A stretch of 36,115 nucleotides of DNA from Actinomycetales bacterium JB111 (GCA_900163555.1 FUHX01000042.1:1-36115); one strand, 5' to 3'; counted from the first letter of the stretch, positions 1-7,180 are shown. Translations and numbers: made by a program. Notes: generated by a model from the letters alone, not told the origin.

Positions 1-293
1 CCGTAGCGTGAATACCCGCCACAGCAGGGTCATTCACCACGAACCGCGAAGAGCCTGATAGCCGCGCCACCCGCTGTCGCAACCAGTTCAATCTCTATCC
101 CGGCTTCCTCGAAAAATCCTTCGTCGGCACCGACGTACAGCGGAGCTCCGTCAGCACCAGGAAGCACCCCGACGCGAACGTGGTCCAGACCGGAGTCTGA
201 CGGTCGCCCGTCAGAGTCCGCTTCTCCACCAGAGCAAGCCATGAGGAGCGCTGCAACGCCCAGCGTCGTCGTGAGTGCAACAGTTCTGCGCAT
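1..293 (-). pseudogene. NMT1/SsuA-type substrate-binding lipoprotein, frameshifted and cut by the window edge
   Basis: This is the N-terminal part of an extracytoplasmic binding protein of the NMT1/THI5/SsuA class. The ATG at 291-293 follows GGGAGG at a spacing of 8. The first 20 residues form a lipoprotein signal ending in lipobox LMAC (Cys20), then a Ser/Gly/Asp-rich linker and the family N-lobe (VRVGVLPGADGAPLYVGADE, then GFFEEAGIEIEL). After ATAGGAA the frame runs to a TGA at 30-32, giving only 87 residues, where the family has about 330. The neighbouring frame of bases 1-60 reads on as a plausible family continuation (FVVNDPAVAGIHAT). A frameshift near 60-70 is therefore likely, either a real mutation or a sequencing error close to a contig end. 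The gene is divergent from the amidase, so both may serve one substrate. Transport class is clear; substrate unknown. Confidence 0.75.
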
Positions 294-349
294 CTCAGTA
301 CCTCCCAGTACTTGGCCACCCCTATGTGGCATCCCGAAAGCGACGTAAT

Positions 350-370
350 CAGTACACAGACGGTATACTG
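350..370. promoter_or_regulatory. Inverted repeat overlapping a -10-like TATACT between divergent binding protein and amidase genes
   Basis: Arms CAGTACAC (350-357) and GTATACTG (363-370) are inverted with one mismatch around a 5-base spacer. The right arm contains TATACT (364-369), a good -10 hexamer for the amidase. The layout (short palindrome over a core promoter between divergent genes) suits a GntR- or TetR-type operator. No regulator gene is adjacent inside the window. Confidence 0.4.
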
Positions 371-440
371 GCCGTGTGCTGGTCGGCAAGCGCCCAGCAC
401 ATCGGCGTTGGGACACTGGTCTTGGGCTTGTGGAGTCGCG

Positions 441-1859
441 ATGGGAGCGAGTGTCGTGCACCTCGACCACATGGGTGTTGCTGAGATGGCTCGGTTGGTC
501 GCGCAGCGAGAGATCTCGCCCGCAGCCCTCATGGCCGCGCATCTCGACAAGATCGCAGCGCTCGACGAGAGCATCAACGCGGTCGTGTCGGTCAATCCAC
601 TCGCGATGGAGGCTGCCCGGCGTGCCGAGTCTGAGGTATTGGCGGGCGGTTCGGACCTTGGGCGTCTCCACGGAGTGCCGTTCACGGTCAAGGATACGTT
701 TGATGTCAGGGGAATGCCGGCGACAAGAGGTTCGCTCCTATTTCGTGATCGTATCGCACGTTCCACCGCAACTTCTGTTCAACGACTGCTTGACGAAGGC
801 GCCATTCTTCTTGGTAAAACCAACACTGCCGAGTTCGCGCTATGGTGGGAGACCGAGAATCGAGTTTTTGGTCGAACAAACAATCCATTTGACTTAAATA
901 GAACTTCGGGTGGGTCGAGTGGGGGCGACGCGGCCGCCGTGGCGTCCGGAATGTCGCCACTCGGAATTGCCAGCGACCTTAGCGGATCGATCAGGATTCC
1001 GGCGCACTACTGTGGTGTATGGGGTTTGAAACCTACGCATGGGCTCGTGCCGCTCACGGGACATTGGCCGGCTGTTCTCGCAGAATATACTCACGTGGGT
1101 CCAATTGCTCGTTGTGTGGAAGATATTGGGGTTGCGCTCGACGTGATGGCGGGGCCGGACGATTCAGATTGGTACGCCGTGGCGCAAGCCAAGGATCTGA
1201 AAGATGTTAGGCGTTCGGACGTGGCGTCGGCCAGAATAGGATTTCTTCCTCCCGATGCTTTCGGGCCAACGTCTCGCGACGTGCGTTCGGCGATGATTTC
1301 AGCTCGTAAGGCTATTCATGGCACGGTTGGAAGTGTTGATGAATTGGAGGTTCCTCCAGCTCTTCGGCAAGACTTCGACCTCCTTACGCGTCAGACAATT
1401 GGTGTCGAAACCAATCAATACTACATGAGTGTTGTGGACGGGCGTCGTGAAGACTTGCATCATTCCCTCCAGAAGAGGCTCGTCCGGCCAGAAGTGAGTT
1501 TGGGTGAATATGAGGATGCTCGGGCTCGGATTCGTGAGGCGCGAATTGCTGTCCATGAGATGCTTGCGCACTATGAAGCGGTGGTTTGTGTTGTGGCTCC
1601 GGTTGTCGCGCCGTTGCATAACGAGCCTCGTTTGAATGTGGACGGACTTGGCTATGGATCGAGATCAGTGATGAGTGCGACGATCCCGTTTGCTCTGGCG
1701 GGTGTGCCTGCGTTGAGTGTTCCGGTCTCCATGTCACCAGGTGGATTGCCCGTTGGGTTACAGGTCGTGGGGCCGCGTTTGTCTGATCGATTCCTATTGG
1801 TCCTTGGAGAGCAGTTACGAAGCCGGATGCTCCAAATATCGACAGAGAGTCAGCAATAA
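441..1859 (+). CDS. Amidase signature family hydrolase
   Basis: A 472-residue cytoplasmic hydrolase of the amidase signature (GatA/FAAH) superfamily, which cleaves carboxamides through a Ser-cisSer-Lys triad. All three residues are visible: Lys84 (FTVKD), Ser159 (GGSSGG) and nucleophile Ser183 (DLSGSIRIP); the Ser-Ser spacing of 24 equals that in FAAH. Length is normal for a stand-alone amidase. The ATG at 441 is chosen because it follows GGAG (432-435) at spacing 5 and because family similarity begins right after it; the open frame extends upstream without homology. There is no gatC or gatB nearby, so a role in tRNA amidation is unlikely. Base composition and codon use are clearly more AT-rich than in the rest of the window (TTG, AAT, TTT and ATA codons are common), which suggests transfer. 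Its divergence from a binding-protein gene suggests catabolism of an imported amide. Confidence 0.88.
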   Translation: MGASVVHLDHMGVAEMARLVAQREISPAALMAAHLDKIAALDESINAVVSVNPLAMEAARRAESEVLAGGSDLGRLHGVPFTVKDTFDVRGMPATRGSLLFRDRIARSTATSVQRLLDEGAILLGKTNTAEFALWWETENRVFGRTNNPFDLNRTSGGSSGGDAAAVASGMSPLGIASDLSGSIRIPAHYCGVWGLKPTHGLVPLTGHWPAVLAEYTHVGPIARCVEDIGVALDVMAGPDDSDWYAVAQAKDLKDVRRSDVASARIGFLPPDAFGPTSRDVRSAMISARKAIHGTVGSVDELEVPPALRQDFDLLTRQTIGVETNQYYMSVVDGRREDLHHSLQKRLVRPEVSLGEYEDARARIREARIAVHEMLAHYEAVVCVVAPVVAPLHNEPRLNVDGLGYGSRSVMSATIPFALAGVPALSVPVSMSPGGLPVGLQVVGPRLSDRFLLVLGEQLRSRMLQISTESQQ

Positions 1860-2281
1860 GGGTTTTGGTATGCTTTACCAATTGATGCTGGTTAAGTGTC
1901 CTTAAAGATCGTCGAAGCATTCTCGCGGAATCTTGGACATCTCTTGTACTGTTCATTCTGAGCTTACGCAAACGGGAAATCCCTGTGTTGGGGCGCTGGT
2001 GTATGGGTTTGGCCTCCATGCCGAAGGAGTTTGTTTGACTTGCAATTGTGCGAACTTCTTTTCGCCATACTCTCAACAGTGCCGGATGGTGACAACGGCC
2101 GTAGCGGCTCCGGCTGACGGACTGTGGCCGGTTGCGAGCGCGTTCGTGCTCGGTTGGTTGGAACCGGCAGCGAGTGCTTGACCGTCATGTCGCACGATGC
2201 TTCACTGTGCGCACAGAGCGCACTAGATGTGCGCAATGCGCCCTTCTGGCGGGTGGGAGACCACGAGATGAGGAGCACGCA
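1860..2281. other. 422-base intergenic gap, no gene recognised
   Basis: No frame here has a credible start or a recognisable product. The left half is AT-richer, like the amidase; the right half returns to high GC. It holds a small hairpin just after the amidase stop (arms TTGGTA 1865-1870 and TACCAA 1876-1881, loop 5), which could be an operator or weak terminator, and the GTGCGC repeat cluster at 2205-2235 upstream of the next gene. Confidence 0.5.
2205..2235. promoter_or_regulatory. Operator-like repeat cluster upstream of binding lipoprotein gene
   Basis: CTGTGCGCACAG (2205-2216) is a perfect 12-bp palindrome. It is followed at once by GCGCAC-TAGAT-GTGCGC (2218-2234), an inverted repeat with perfect 6-bp arms. 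TGTGCGCA recurs as a direct repeat at 2206-2213 and 2228-2235, 22 bp apart, i.e. two helical turns. The cluster lies 47-77 bases before the start at 2282. It probably binds a dimeric regulator; which one is unknown. Confidence 0.5.
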
Positions 2282-3283
2282 ATGACGCGGAAGCTGTTGG
2301 TCACGACGAGAAGGATGTCGGCGCTCGGGGTGGTGGCGACGGTCGCCCTCGTGTTTGCCGGTTGCGATTCGGACTCGGAGGAGTCGGAGTCGGTTCAGGC
2401 GGGCGAGGACGGGCTCATCCCGATCACGATCGCCGAGACACCGGGACTGCCGACGAACTTTGTGGAGTTCGGGATCGAGCGGGGCCTGTGGGCCGCGGCC
2501 GGACTTGACGTCACGGTGACGTCGATTGCCGGTGGCTCTCAGCAGGCCACAGCGGCAATGTCGGGAGATGCCGACTTCATCGGGGGCGATGTCATCTCGT
2601 TCAATACGTTCATCAACCAGGGAATGCCGCTGCGGGTGGTTGCGCCGGGCACGTCTGCCAGCGAGGACCCGGGGCGGGACTTCGCTGTCGTCCTTGTGCG
2701 GGAGGACTCTCCGATCTCGGGCCCCGAGGACCTTCTGAGCGCTTCGCTGACGACCAACGAGCTCGACAACATCACTTCTGTCTCGGTCGTCGGTGCACTG
2801 CGGAGTCAGGGGCTCGACAGTTCTGGTCTCGAGTTCGTTGAGATCCCGTTCCCCGAGATGCTTTCTGCGCTCGAGTCCGGACATGTCGATGCGGCAACCG
2901 TGATCGAGCCCTTCGCGACGATGGGGATCCAACAGGGGTTTCGAGCGGTCCTGCGTCCCTTCGTCGGGTGGCACTCGGGGACCCAGATCGGATTGGCGCT
3001 CACGACCGAGCAGTTTGCGAACGCGAACCCCGAGGTCGTCGACGCGTTCCAAGAGGCGCACCGGGCGATCGCGGAGTACATCACCCTGAATCCCGACGAG
3101 TTCCGGGAGGCGCTCGGGGAGCTGGGTGAGTTCGACCCGGACGTCCTTGCCGAGATGGCACTGCCGACGTACCGCCAGGAATTGGACCGCGACTCGATCA
3201 TTCGCGGTGCGGAGTTGATGGTCGACCTCGGACTACTCGGCGACGTTCCGGACATCGACGCGCACATCGACGAGGACGCCTGA
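2282..3283 (+). CDS. NMT1/SsuA-type ABC transporter substrate-binding lipoprotein
   Basis: A 333-residue solute-binding lipoprotein. The ATG at 2282 follows AGGAG (2271-2275) at spacing 6. The signal peptide has two arginines, a hydrophobic core and lipobox VFAGC (Cys28), then an acidic linker. The mature part is class-II binding-protein like: GLWAAAGLDV (about residues 68-77), SIAGGSQQATAAMSGDADF (81-99) and FVEIPFPEMLSAL (about 185-197), the last typical of NMT1/SsuA proteins that carry pyrimidine precursors, sulfonates or nitrate-like ligands. No permease or ATPase gene follows; the next gene is convergent 43 bases away, so it must dock with a transporter encoded elsewhere or act as a sensor. 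Ligand unknown. Probably regulated through the repeats at 2205-2235. Confidence 0.88.
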   Translation: MTRKLLVTTRRMSALGVVATVALVFAGCDSDSEESESVQAGEDGLIPITIAETPGLPTNFVEFGIERGLWAAAGLDVTVTSIAGGSQQATAAMSGDADFIGGDVISFNTFINQGMPLRVVAPGTSASEDPGRDFAVVLVREDSPISGPEDLLSASLTTNELDNITSVSVVGALRSQGLDSSGLEFVEIPFPEMLSALESGHVDAATVIEPFATMGIQQGFRAVLRPFVGWHSGTQIGLALTTEQFANANPEVVDAFQEAHRAIAEYITLNPDEFREALGELGEFDPDVLAEMALPTYRQELDRDSIIRGAELMVDLGLLGDVPDIDAHIDEDA

Positions 3284-3307
3284 CGGGGCGAGATGCTGAC
3301 TGGGGTG

Positions 3308-3334
3308 GCCGGTGGGAGCCTCCGTACTACCGGC
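3308..3334. terminator. Possible bidirectional terminator between convergent genes
   Basis: GCCGGT (3308-3313) and ACCGGC (3329-3334) form a 6-bp stem with a 15-base loop, between the convergent stops at 3283 and 3327 and entering the minus-strand gene's 3' end. There is no T-run, which is common in actinobacteria. Weak evidence. Confidence 0.3.
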
Positions 3335-3929
3335 TGCCCGGCCCCGCCACCCATGCGCGCGCGTGGTAGACGACGTCCTCGTGGGACCCGGCCAGGGCCT
3401 CGTTCAGGTCGTCCACCCGGTAGCTGCGCGCCCCGGCCCAGTCGGTGACGACGACCTCGCCGTCCGCGACCCAGAACGTGTAGGTCGGCCGGCCGTCCAG
3501 GGAGAGCACGTAGGGGACGGCGTCGATCGGCCGGCCGTCCAGGCCGTCGACCTGACCCGGCTCGCCGCGTTCGAGCGACGCGGGCGCCGTCGTGAGGGTG
3601 GCCTCGTCGAGTCGGTCCCAGGAGTGCGCGGCGAGATCGTCGGCGATCGCGTCCTCGACGATGAGGACGTCCGCGTAGCTGGGCGTCGAGTTCGGCGCGA
3701 CCTCGCGTGCCCCGAGCGTGGCGGTCGTGCCGCCGACGTGGTCGGCCATCTCCAGCGAGGTCCACGCCGACGGCCGGCCGGAGTGCACCACGCGGATCGC
3801 CACACGGTAGACCGTGCCGTCCGGCTCGGCGAAGCAGGTGAGGAACCGGGTGCCGGTCGTCTGGTAGGACCGAAGCAGGACGCCCACGCTTCCGTCGTCG
3901 CCGCGGAACGCCTCGTGAACGATCGTCAT
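3327..3929 (-). CDS. Hypothetical protein, 200 residues
   Basis: I do not recognise a family. The frame is 200 residues long with coding-like GC3 and starts at the ATG at 3927-3929. It has no signal peptide, no membrane segment and a single cysteine; it is acidic and rich in Val, Asp and Ala, with a C-terminal stretch (TYTFWVADGEVVVTDW, about residues 148-163) that looks like beta strands. It is probably a soluble cytoplasmic protein. No Shine-Dalgarno sequence precedes it; instead TAATCT sits exactly 6 bases before the ATG, suggesting a leaderless transcript. It lies 41 bases downstream of ctaA on the same strand but seems to have its own promoter. Confidence 0.7.
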   Translation of the reverse strand: MTIVHEAFRGDDGSVGVLLRSYQTTGTRFLTCFAEPDGTVYRVAIRVVHSGRPSAWTSLEMADHVGGTTATLGAREVAPNSTPSYADVLIVEDAIADDLAAHSWDRLDEATLTTAPASLERGEPGQVDGLDGRPIDAVPYVLSLDGRPTYTFWVADGEVVVTDWAGARSYRVDDLNEALAGSHEDVVYHARAWVAGPGSR

Positions 3930-3935
3930 GGGAGG

Positions 3936-3941
3936 AGATTA
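3936..3941 (-). promoter_or_regulatory. -10 element of a likely leaderless promoter
   Basis: On the minus strand TAATCT ends 6 bases before the ATG of the hypothetical gene, so transcription would begin at about the A of the start codon. No -35 hexamer or ribosome site is visible. Confidence 0.45.
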
Positions 3942-3970
3942 TCGCCCCTCGGGGGAGCGACGGTCCGCGG

Positions 3971-4999
3971 TCAGGCGGGCAGCGGTGCCCCGGCAGGCAG
4001 CTCCGGCCTGCGGTAGGTGGCCGCCCACAGCCACGCGGTGACCGCGACGACGCAGCCCGCCAGCCCCATGTGGATGACCACCAGGTAGGCCGGCAGGCCC
4101 ATCGAGTGCTGGGCGATGCCCACCGCGGCCTCCGCGACGCACAGCACGACGAGGACGTCGGCGGCCCGGCGCGCTCCGACGAGCGCCGCGTTGCGGGCAG
4201 CGAGCCGGTGGAGCAGCACGGTGGCGACGACGAGAAGGGCGACGAAGCCGTAGACGGCGAAGGCGTGCGCGCGCGTGATCGCCAGCGGGTCCAGCGGCCA
4301 CCGGTACGGGTGGGTGTCGTCGCCGGAGTGCGGGCCGGCGCCGGTGACGACCGTGCCGAGAACCGTCATGACGACGGCGAGGAGCATGACGGCGCGGACG
4401 AGCAGCCGGCCACGACCACCGAGGAGGTCCGCGGCCGGGCCGTCGCCGTCCCGAAGCCGCACGAGCAGGTACGCGGAGACCGCCACGAGGAACAGGGAGC
4501 AGTACATGTGGATGCCGACGACGGCCGGGTGCAGGTCGGCGTGCACGGTGATCCCGCCGATCACGGCCTGGATGCCGATACCGACCAGGACCCACAGGGG
4601 GATCGCCCGCAGGCGGCGCGGGCGGGACCGGGTGGGCTCCCGCCACCACAGGGCGACGATGAGCGCCACCGCGATGACCCCGAGCACGCCCGTCAGCGTG
4701 CGGTTTCCGAACTCGATGTACGGGTGGTAGCTCGTCGCCTCGTGGAACACGGGCGTGAAGTTGCCGGGCTCGCAGTAGGGCCAGTCCGAGCAGCCGAGAC
4801 CGGAGCCGGTCACGCGGACGAGTCCGCCGGTGACGATGATGCCGATCTGCGCGACGAGGTTCGCGATCGCGAGCCGCCACACCAGCGGCGAGACGCGCGA
4901 GTCCCGGTCGCCCCGGTCTGCAGCCGCGGGGGCAGTGGGGGAGCCGGCGCCGTCCTGGTCGATACGGGACTGTTGCTCGGGCGACGCGCTGGTGCTCAT
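3971..4999 (-). CDS. ctaA: Heme A synthase (COX15/CtaA family)
   Basis: A 342-residue integral membrane protein that oxidises the C8 methyl of heme O to make heme A for aa3-type cytochrome oxidase. After a hydrophilic N-terminus of about 38 residues come about eight membrane helices in the CtaA two-bundle layout. Landmarks: GGLVRVTGSGLGCSDWP with the extracytoplasmic cysteine pair Cys70/Cys76, HEATSYHPYIEFGNR (86-100), and later histidines in the IHMY, RAHAF and VIHMG segments. The usual heme-ligand His of the ExxHR motif reads Asn here (EFGNR); I believe related actinobacterial proteins share this but cannot verify it. No Shine-Dalgarno; TACCCT lies 6 bases before the ATG. It is next to the ABC exporter and SUF operon, an arrangement I recall from mycobacteria, and a SURF1 gene lies at the other end of the window. 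Confidence 0.92.
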   Translation of the reverse strand: MSTSASPEQQSRIDQDGAGSPTAPAAADRGDRDSRVSPLVWRLAIANLVAQIGIIVTGGLVRVTGSGLGCSDWPYCEPGNFTPVFHEATSYHPYIEFGNRTLTGVLGVIAVALIVALWWREPTRSRPRRLRAIPLWVLVGIGIQAVIGGITVHADLHPAVVGIHMYCSLFLVAVSAYLLVRLRDGDGPAADLLGGRGRLLVRAVMLLAVVMTVLGTVVTGAGPHSGDDTHPYRWPLDPLAITRAHAFAVYGFVALLVVATVLLHRLAARNAALVGARRAADVLVVLCVAEAAVGIAQHSMGLPAYLVVIHMGLAGCVVAVTAWLWAATYRRPELPAGAPLPA

Positions 5000-5005
5000 G
5001 GCCTC

Positions 5006-5011
5006 AGGGTA
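5006..5011 (-). promoter_or_regulatory. -10 element of a likely leaderless ctaA promoter
   Basis: TACCCT on the minus strand, with exactly 6 bases between it and the ctaA ATG (4997-4999). There is no ribosome-binding site. The same hexamer and spacing precede the ABC ATPase gene at 6916. Confidence 0.5.
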
Positions 5012-5057
5012 CGGCTCGCCGTGGAACGTCGGCCGGTCGGCCCGGCCGTCGGATCGC

Positions 5058-5873
5058 TCACTCGTCCCAGCGGACGACCCGCACGGCGACGACCGGCAGC
5101 ACGACCGCCCACGCGAGGAGGATCGCGAGCTCGAGACCGTCTGGGCGGCCCGTGGTCGCCAGGGCGCGCAGGGACTCGCCGAGGGCCCCCGACGGCGTCA
5201 GCTCGACGAAGCGCGCCCACCACGCCGGGTAGGCGGAGGTCGGTGCGAGCACGCCGCCGCCGGCCGCGAGCAAGGCCCACAGCCCGTTCGACAGGGCGAG
5301 CACCGCCTCGGGCCGCAGCGTCCCGCCGACGATGACCCCGAACGCGGTGAAGGCGGCGACCCCCGCTGCCACCGTGAGCACCCCGAGCGGGATCGTGACG
5401 CCGAGCGACCCGGCATCGGGCCGCCAGCCGAGGATCAGGGCGGCCACGAGCAGGACGATCACCTGCACGACGACGAGGGCGAGGACCGCGCCGATCCGCC
5501 CTGCCAGCAGGCCGCGAGGGCCGAGCGGCGTGGTGCTCAGCTGGCGGAGCACGCCCCACCGCCGGTCGAAGGCCAGCGCGATCGCGACCGACGGCAGCCC
5601 GGCCGCGGTCACGGCCAGCGTGAGGGCGGAGGCGAGTGCCGCCGGACGGGCGTCGCCGGACGGGTCGAGCGGAAGCTGGACGAGCCCCGTGTGCGTGAGC
5701 ACGATCAGCGCGGCGAGCGGAAAGAACACGGTGAGCAGGAGCTGTTCGCCGTTGCGCAGGGTCGTCGCGACGTCGAAGCGCGTCTGGGCCAGCGCCCGCC
5801 GCCACGCCCCCCGGGCGGAGGGGGCGGGGTCGACGGCGCGGGCGGCGTCGGCGGTGGACTCGTGGTTCGTCAT
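5058..5873 (-). CDS. ABC-2 type exporter permease
   Basis: A 271-residue membrane subunit of a two-gene ABC exporter. After a hydrophilic N-terminus of about 30 residues come roughly six hydrophobic segments (for example LLLTVFFPLAALIVLTHTG and LALVVVQVIVLLVAALILG), with the WGVLRQLSTTPLGPRGLLAGR loop typical of DrrB/ABC2_membrane permeases, where the coupling helix lies. It overlaps the ATPase gene by 4 bases (ATGA, 5870-5873), so the two are translationally coupled. The substrate cannot be read from sequence. Orthologues next to ctaA and suf are usually annotated as multidrug or antibiotic exporters; a role linked to heme or oxidase assembly is equally possible from the neighbourhood. Confidence 0.85.
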   Translation of the reverse strand: MTNHESTADAARAVDPAPSARGAWRRALAQTRFDVATTLRNGEQLLLTVFFPLAALIVLTHTGLVQLPLDPSGDARPAALASALTLAVTAAGLPSVAIALAFDRRWGVLRQLSTTPLGPRGLLAGRIGAVLALVVVQVIVLLVAALILGWRPDAGSLGVTIPLGVLTVAAGVAAFTAFGVIVGGTLRPEAVLALSNGLWALLAAGGGVLAPTSAYPAWWARFVELTPSGALGESLRALATTGRPDGLELAILLAWAVVLPVVAVRVVRWDE

Positions 5874-6916
5874 GACGCCCTCCGACGGCGAGGGGTCGCC
5901 GCCTCGTCGGCGGCCGCGAGGGTGCGGCCCGTGATCTCGAGGAACACGTCCTCCAGGGTGCGGCCCCGGGCCGTGATCTCCGCGCCGGCCCCGCCCGCCG
6001 CCGCCTCGGCGGCCGCGGCGACGTCCGCGACGTCGCGCGCGCCGGGACCCAGGGCGCCGGCGGGGAGCAGGACCCGGGCGGCGCCGTCGTCGTGCCGGAC
6101 GGACGTCCGACCGGCCAGGTCGTCCCGGCCGGCCTCGGCGAGTGCGGACCGGACGAGGCGCGACCACTCCTGCGCGGGCAGGTCGCCGCCCGCGGCGCGC
6201 ACGTCCACGACCGCGTGGCCGGCCAGCTCCGACGGGGTCCCGGAGGAGACGACGACGCCCGCGTCCACGATCGAGACCGTGTCGGCCAGCTCCTCGGCCT
6301 CCGCCATGAGGTGCGTGGTGAGGATGATCGCCACCCCGTCCGCGCGAAGCTCCCGCACGAGGTCCCACGTCTGGATCCGCGAGCGCGGGTCGAGCCCGGA
6401 GCTCGGCTCGTCGAGGAAGACGAGCCGCGGGCGGCCGACCACCGCGCACGCGAGCGCGAGCCGCTGGCGCTGCCCGCCCGAGAGCCGACGCACCGGGGTG
6501 CGTGCCGAGCCCGCGAGGTCGAGCCGCTCGAGAAGCTCCCCGGGCGGGACCGGCGCGTCGTACATAGAGGCGACGTGCGCGAGGACGTCGCCGGCGCGGG
6601 GTGCCATGGGGAGCCCGACGTCCTGGAGCATCACGCCGACGAGTCGTCGGAGCGCGGCGGCGTTCGAGGCCTCGGCCCTGTCGAGGCCGAGGACGTGGAT
6701 CGATCCCGAGTCGGCCCGGCGCAGGCCGGCGCAGCACTCGACCGTGGTGGTCTTGCCGGCGCCGTTGGGCCCGAGGACCGCCGTGACCTCGCCCGTGCGG
6801 GCGTCCAGGTCGATGCCGGCGGCGGCGACCCGGCCGCGATAGCTCTTGCGCAGGCCGCGCACGTGCAGTGCGGAACCGGGCGCGACGTCTCCGGACGAGG
6901 ACGGGGGAGAGGACAC
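5870..6916 (-). CDS. ABC exporter ATP-binding protein
   Basis: A 348-residue cytoplasmic ATPase that pairs with the downstream permease. Walker A GPNGAGKTTT (49-58), signature LSGGQ (145-149), Walker B LVFLDEP (165-171) and the switch His in ILTTHL are all intact. The C-terminal 100 residues or so form the extra domain seen in DrrA/CcmA-type exporters. The start is a GTG (6914-6916); TACCCT lies exactly 6 bases upstream and no Shine-Dalgarno is seen, so the mRNA is probably leaderless. It is divergent from sufR across 393 bases that hold a 17-bp direct repeat and the suf regulatory sites. Confidence 0.92.
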   Translation of the reverse strand: MSSPPSSSGDVAPGSALHVRGLRKSYRGRVAAAGIDLDARTGEVTAVLGPNGAGKTTTVECCAGLRRADSGSIHVLGLDRAEASNAAALRRLVGVMLQDVGLPMAPRAGDVLAHVASMYDAPVPPGELLERLDLAGSARTPVRRLSGGQRQRLALACAVVGRPRLVFLDEPSSGLDPRSRIQTWDLVRELRADGVAIILTTHLMAEAEELADTVSIVDAGVVVSSGTPSELAGHAVVDVRAAGGDLPAQEWSRLVRSALAEAGRDDLAGRTSVRHDDGAARVLLPAGALGPGARDVADVAAAAEAAAGGAGAEITARGRTLEDVFLEITGRTLAAADEAATPRRRRAS

Positions 6917-6922
6917 CCGTGC

Positions 6923-6928
6923 AGGGTA
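6923..6928 (-). promoter_or_regulatory. -10 element of a likely leaderless ABC exporter promoter
   Basis: TACCCT on the minus strand with 6 bases to the GTG start, the same hexamer and spacing as at ctaA. Confidence 0.5.
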
Positions 6929-6980
6929 CGGCGCGGGTCGTCGAAAGGGCGCTCCCGCCCGGGGCTCGGGCGGCCCCGGG

Positions 6981-7019
6981 TGCGTGGTGAGGGCGACACG
7001 GTTGCGTGGTGGGGGCGAC
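6981..7019. repeat. 17-bp direct repeat, two copies, 22-bp period
   Basis: TGCGTGGTGAGGGCGAC (6981-6997) recurs at 7003-7019 with one A to G change. The 22-bp period places both copies on one face of the helix. They lie in the exporter/sufR intergenic region, 65 bases or more upstream of the exporter start, so they could be paired regulator sites. Confidence 0.55.
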
Positions 7020-7100
7020 GCGAGACGTTCCGTGGTCTGGCCGATCGAGTGGCGTCGGACACGGGCGGGTGTGAGGTGGGCAACCGCCGTCGCCAGGCGA

Positions 7101-7110
7101 ATTACGCAAC
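7101..7110. promoter_or_regulatory. Distal half of an inverted ATTACGYAAC pair upstream of sufR
   Basis: ATTACGCAAC at 7101-7110 matches 9 of 10 bases of the reverse complement of 7210-7219 (ATTACGTAAC). The second copy spans the predicted start point of the suf promoter. The two could bind the same regulator, SufR being the obvious candidate. Confidence 0.35.
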
Positions 7111-7160
7111 ACTGACAATCCGCGTCGTTCCGGGCCGGGGGGCGATATACGGCACATGCC

Positions 7161-7179
7161 TTCGGTAAGGCTCACCTTC
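7161..7179. promoter_or_regulatory. DtxR/IdeR-type iron box
   Basis: TTCGGTAAGGCTCACCTTC agrees at 15 of 19 positions with the DtxR/IdeR consensus TWAGGTTAGSCTAACCTWA, including the conserved GGT and ACC cores of the two half-sites and the GGCT centre. It ends one base before the -35 hexamer at 7181, so iron-loaded DtxR could either hinder polymerase or, as known for some IdeR targets, activate. Decided by eye against the known consensus. Confidence 0.55.
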
Positions 7180-7180
7180 C

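Noticed and set aside
1933-2181. Small plus-strand frame of 82 codons in the gap after the amidase
   Set aside because: No ribosome site, no recognisable motif, and it spans a change in base composition.
1964-3061. Long open frame on the minus strand opposite the second binding lipoprotein
   Set aside because: Arg-rich, without homology, and antisense to a gene with signal peptide, ribosome site and family motifs; an effect of high GC.
5058-7175. Single 705-codon minus-strand reading frame covering the permease and the region up to 7175
   Set aside because: Only its last 271 codons are the permease; the rest is an out-of-frame shadow of the ATPase gene, which has intact Walker motifs.
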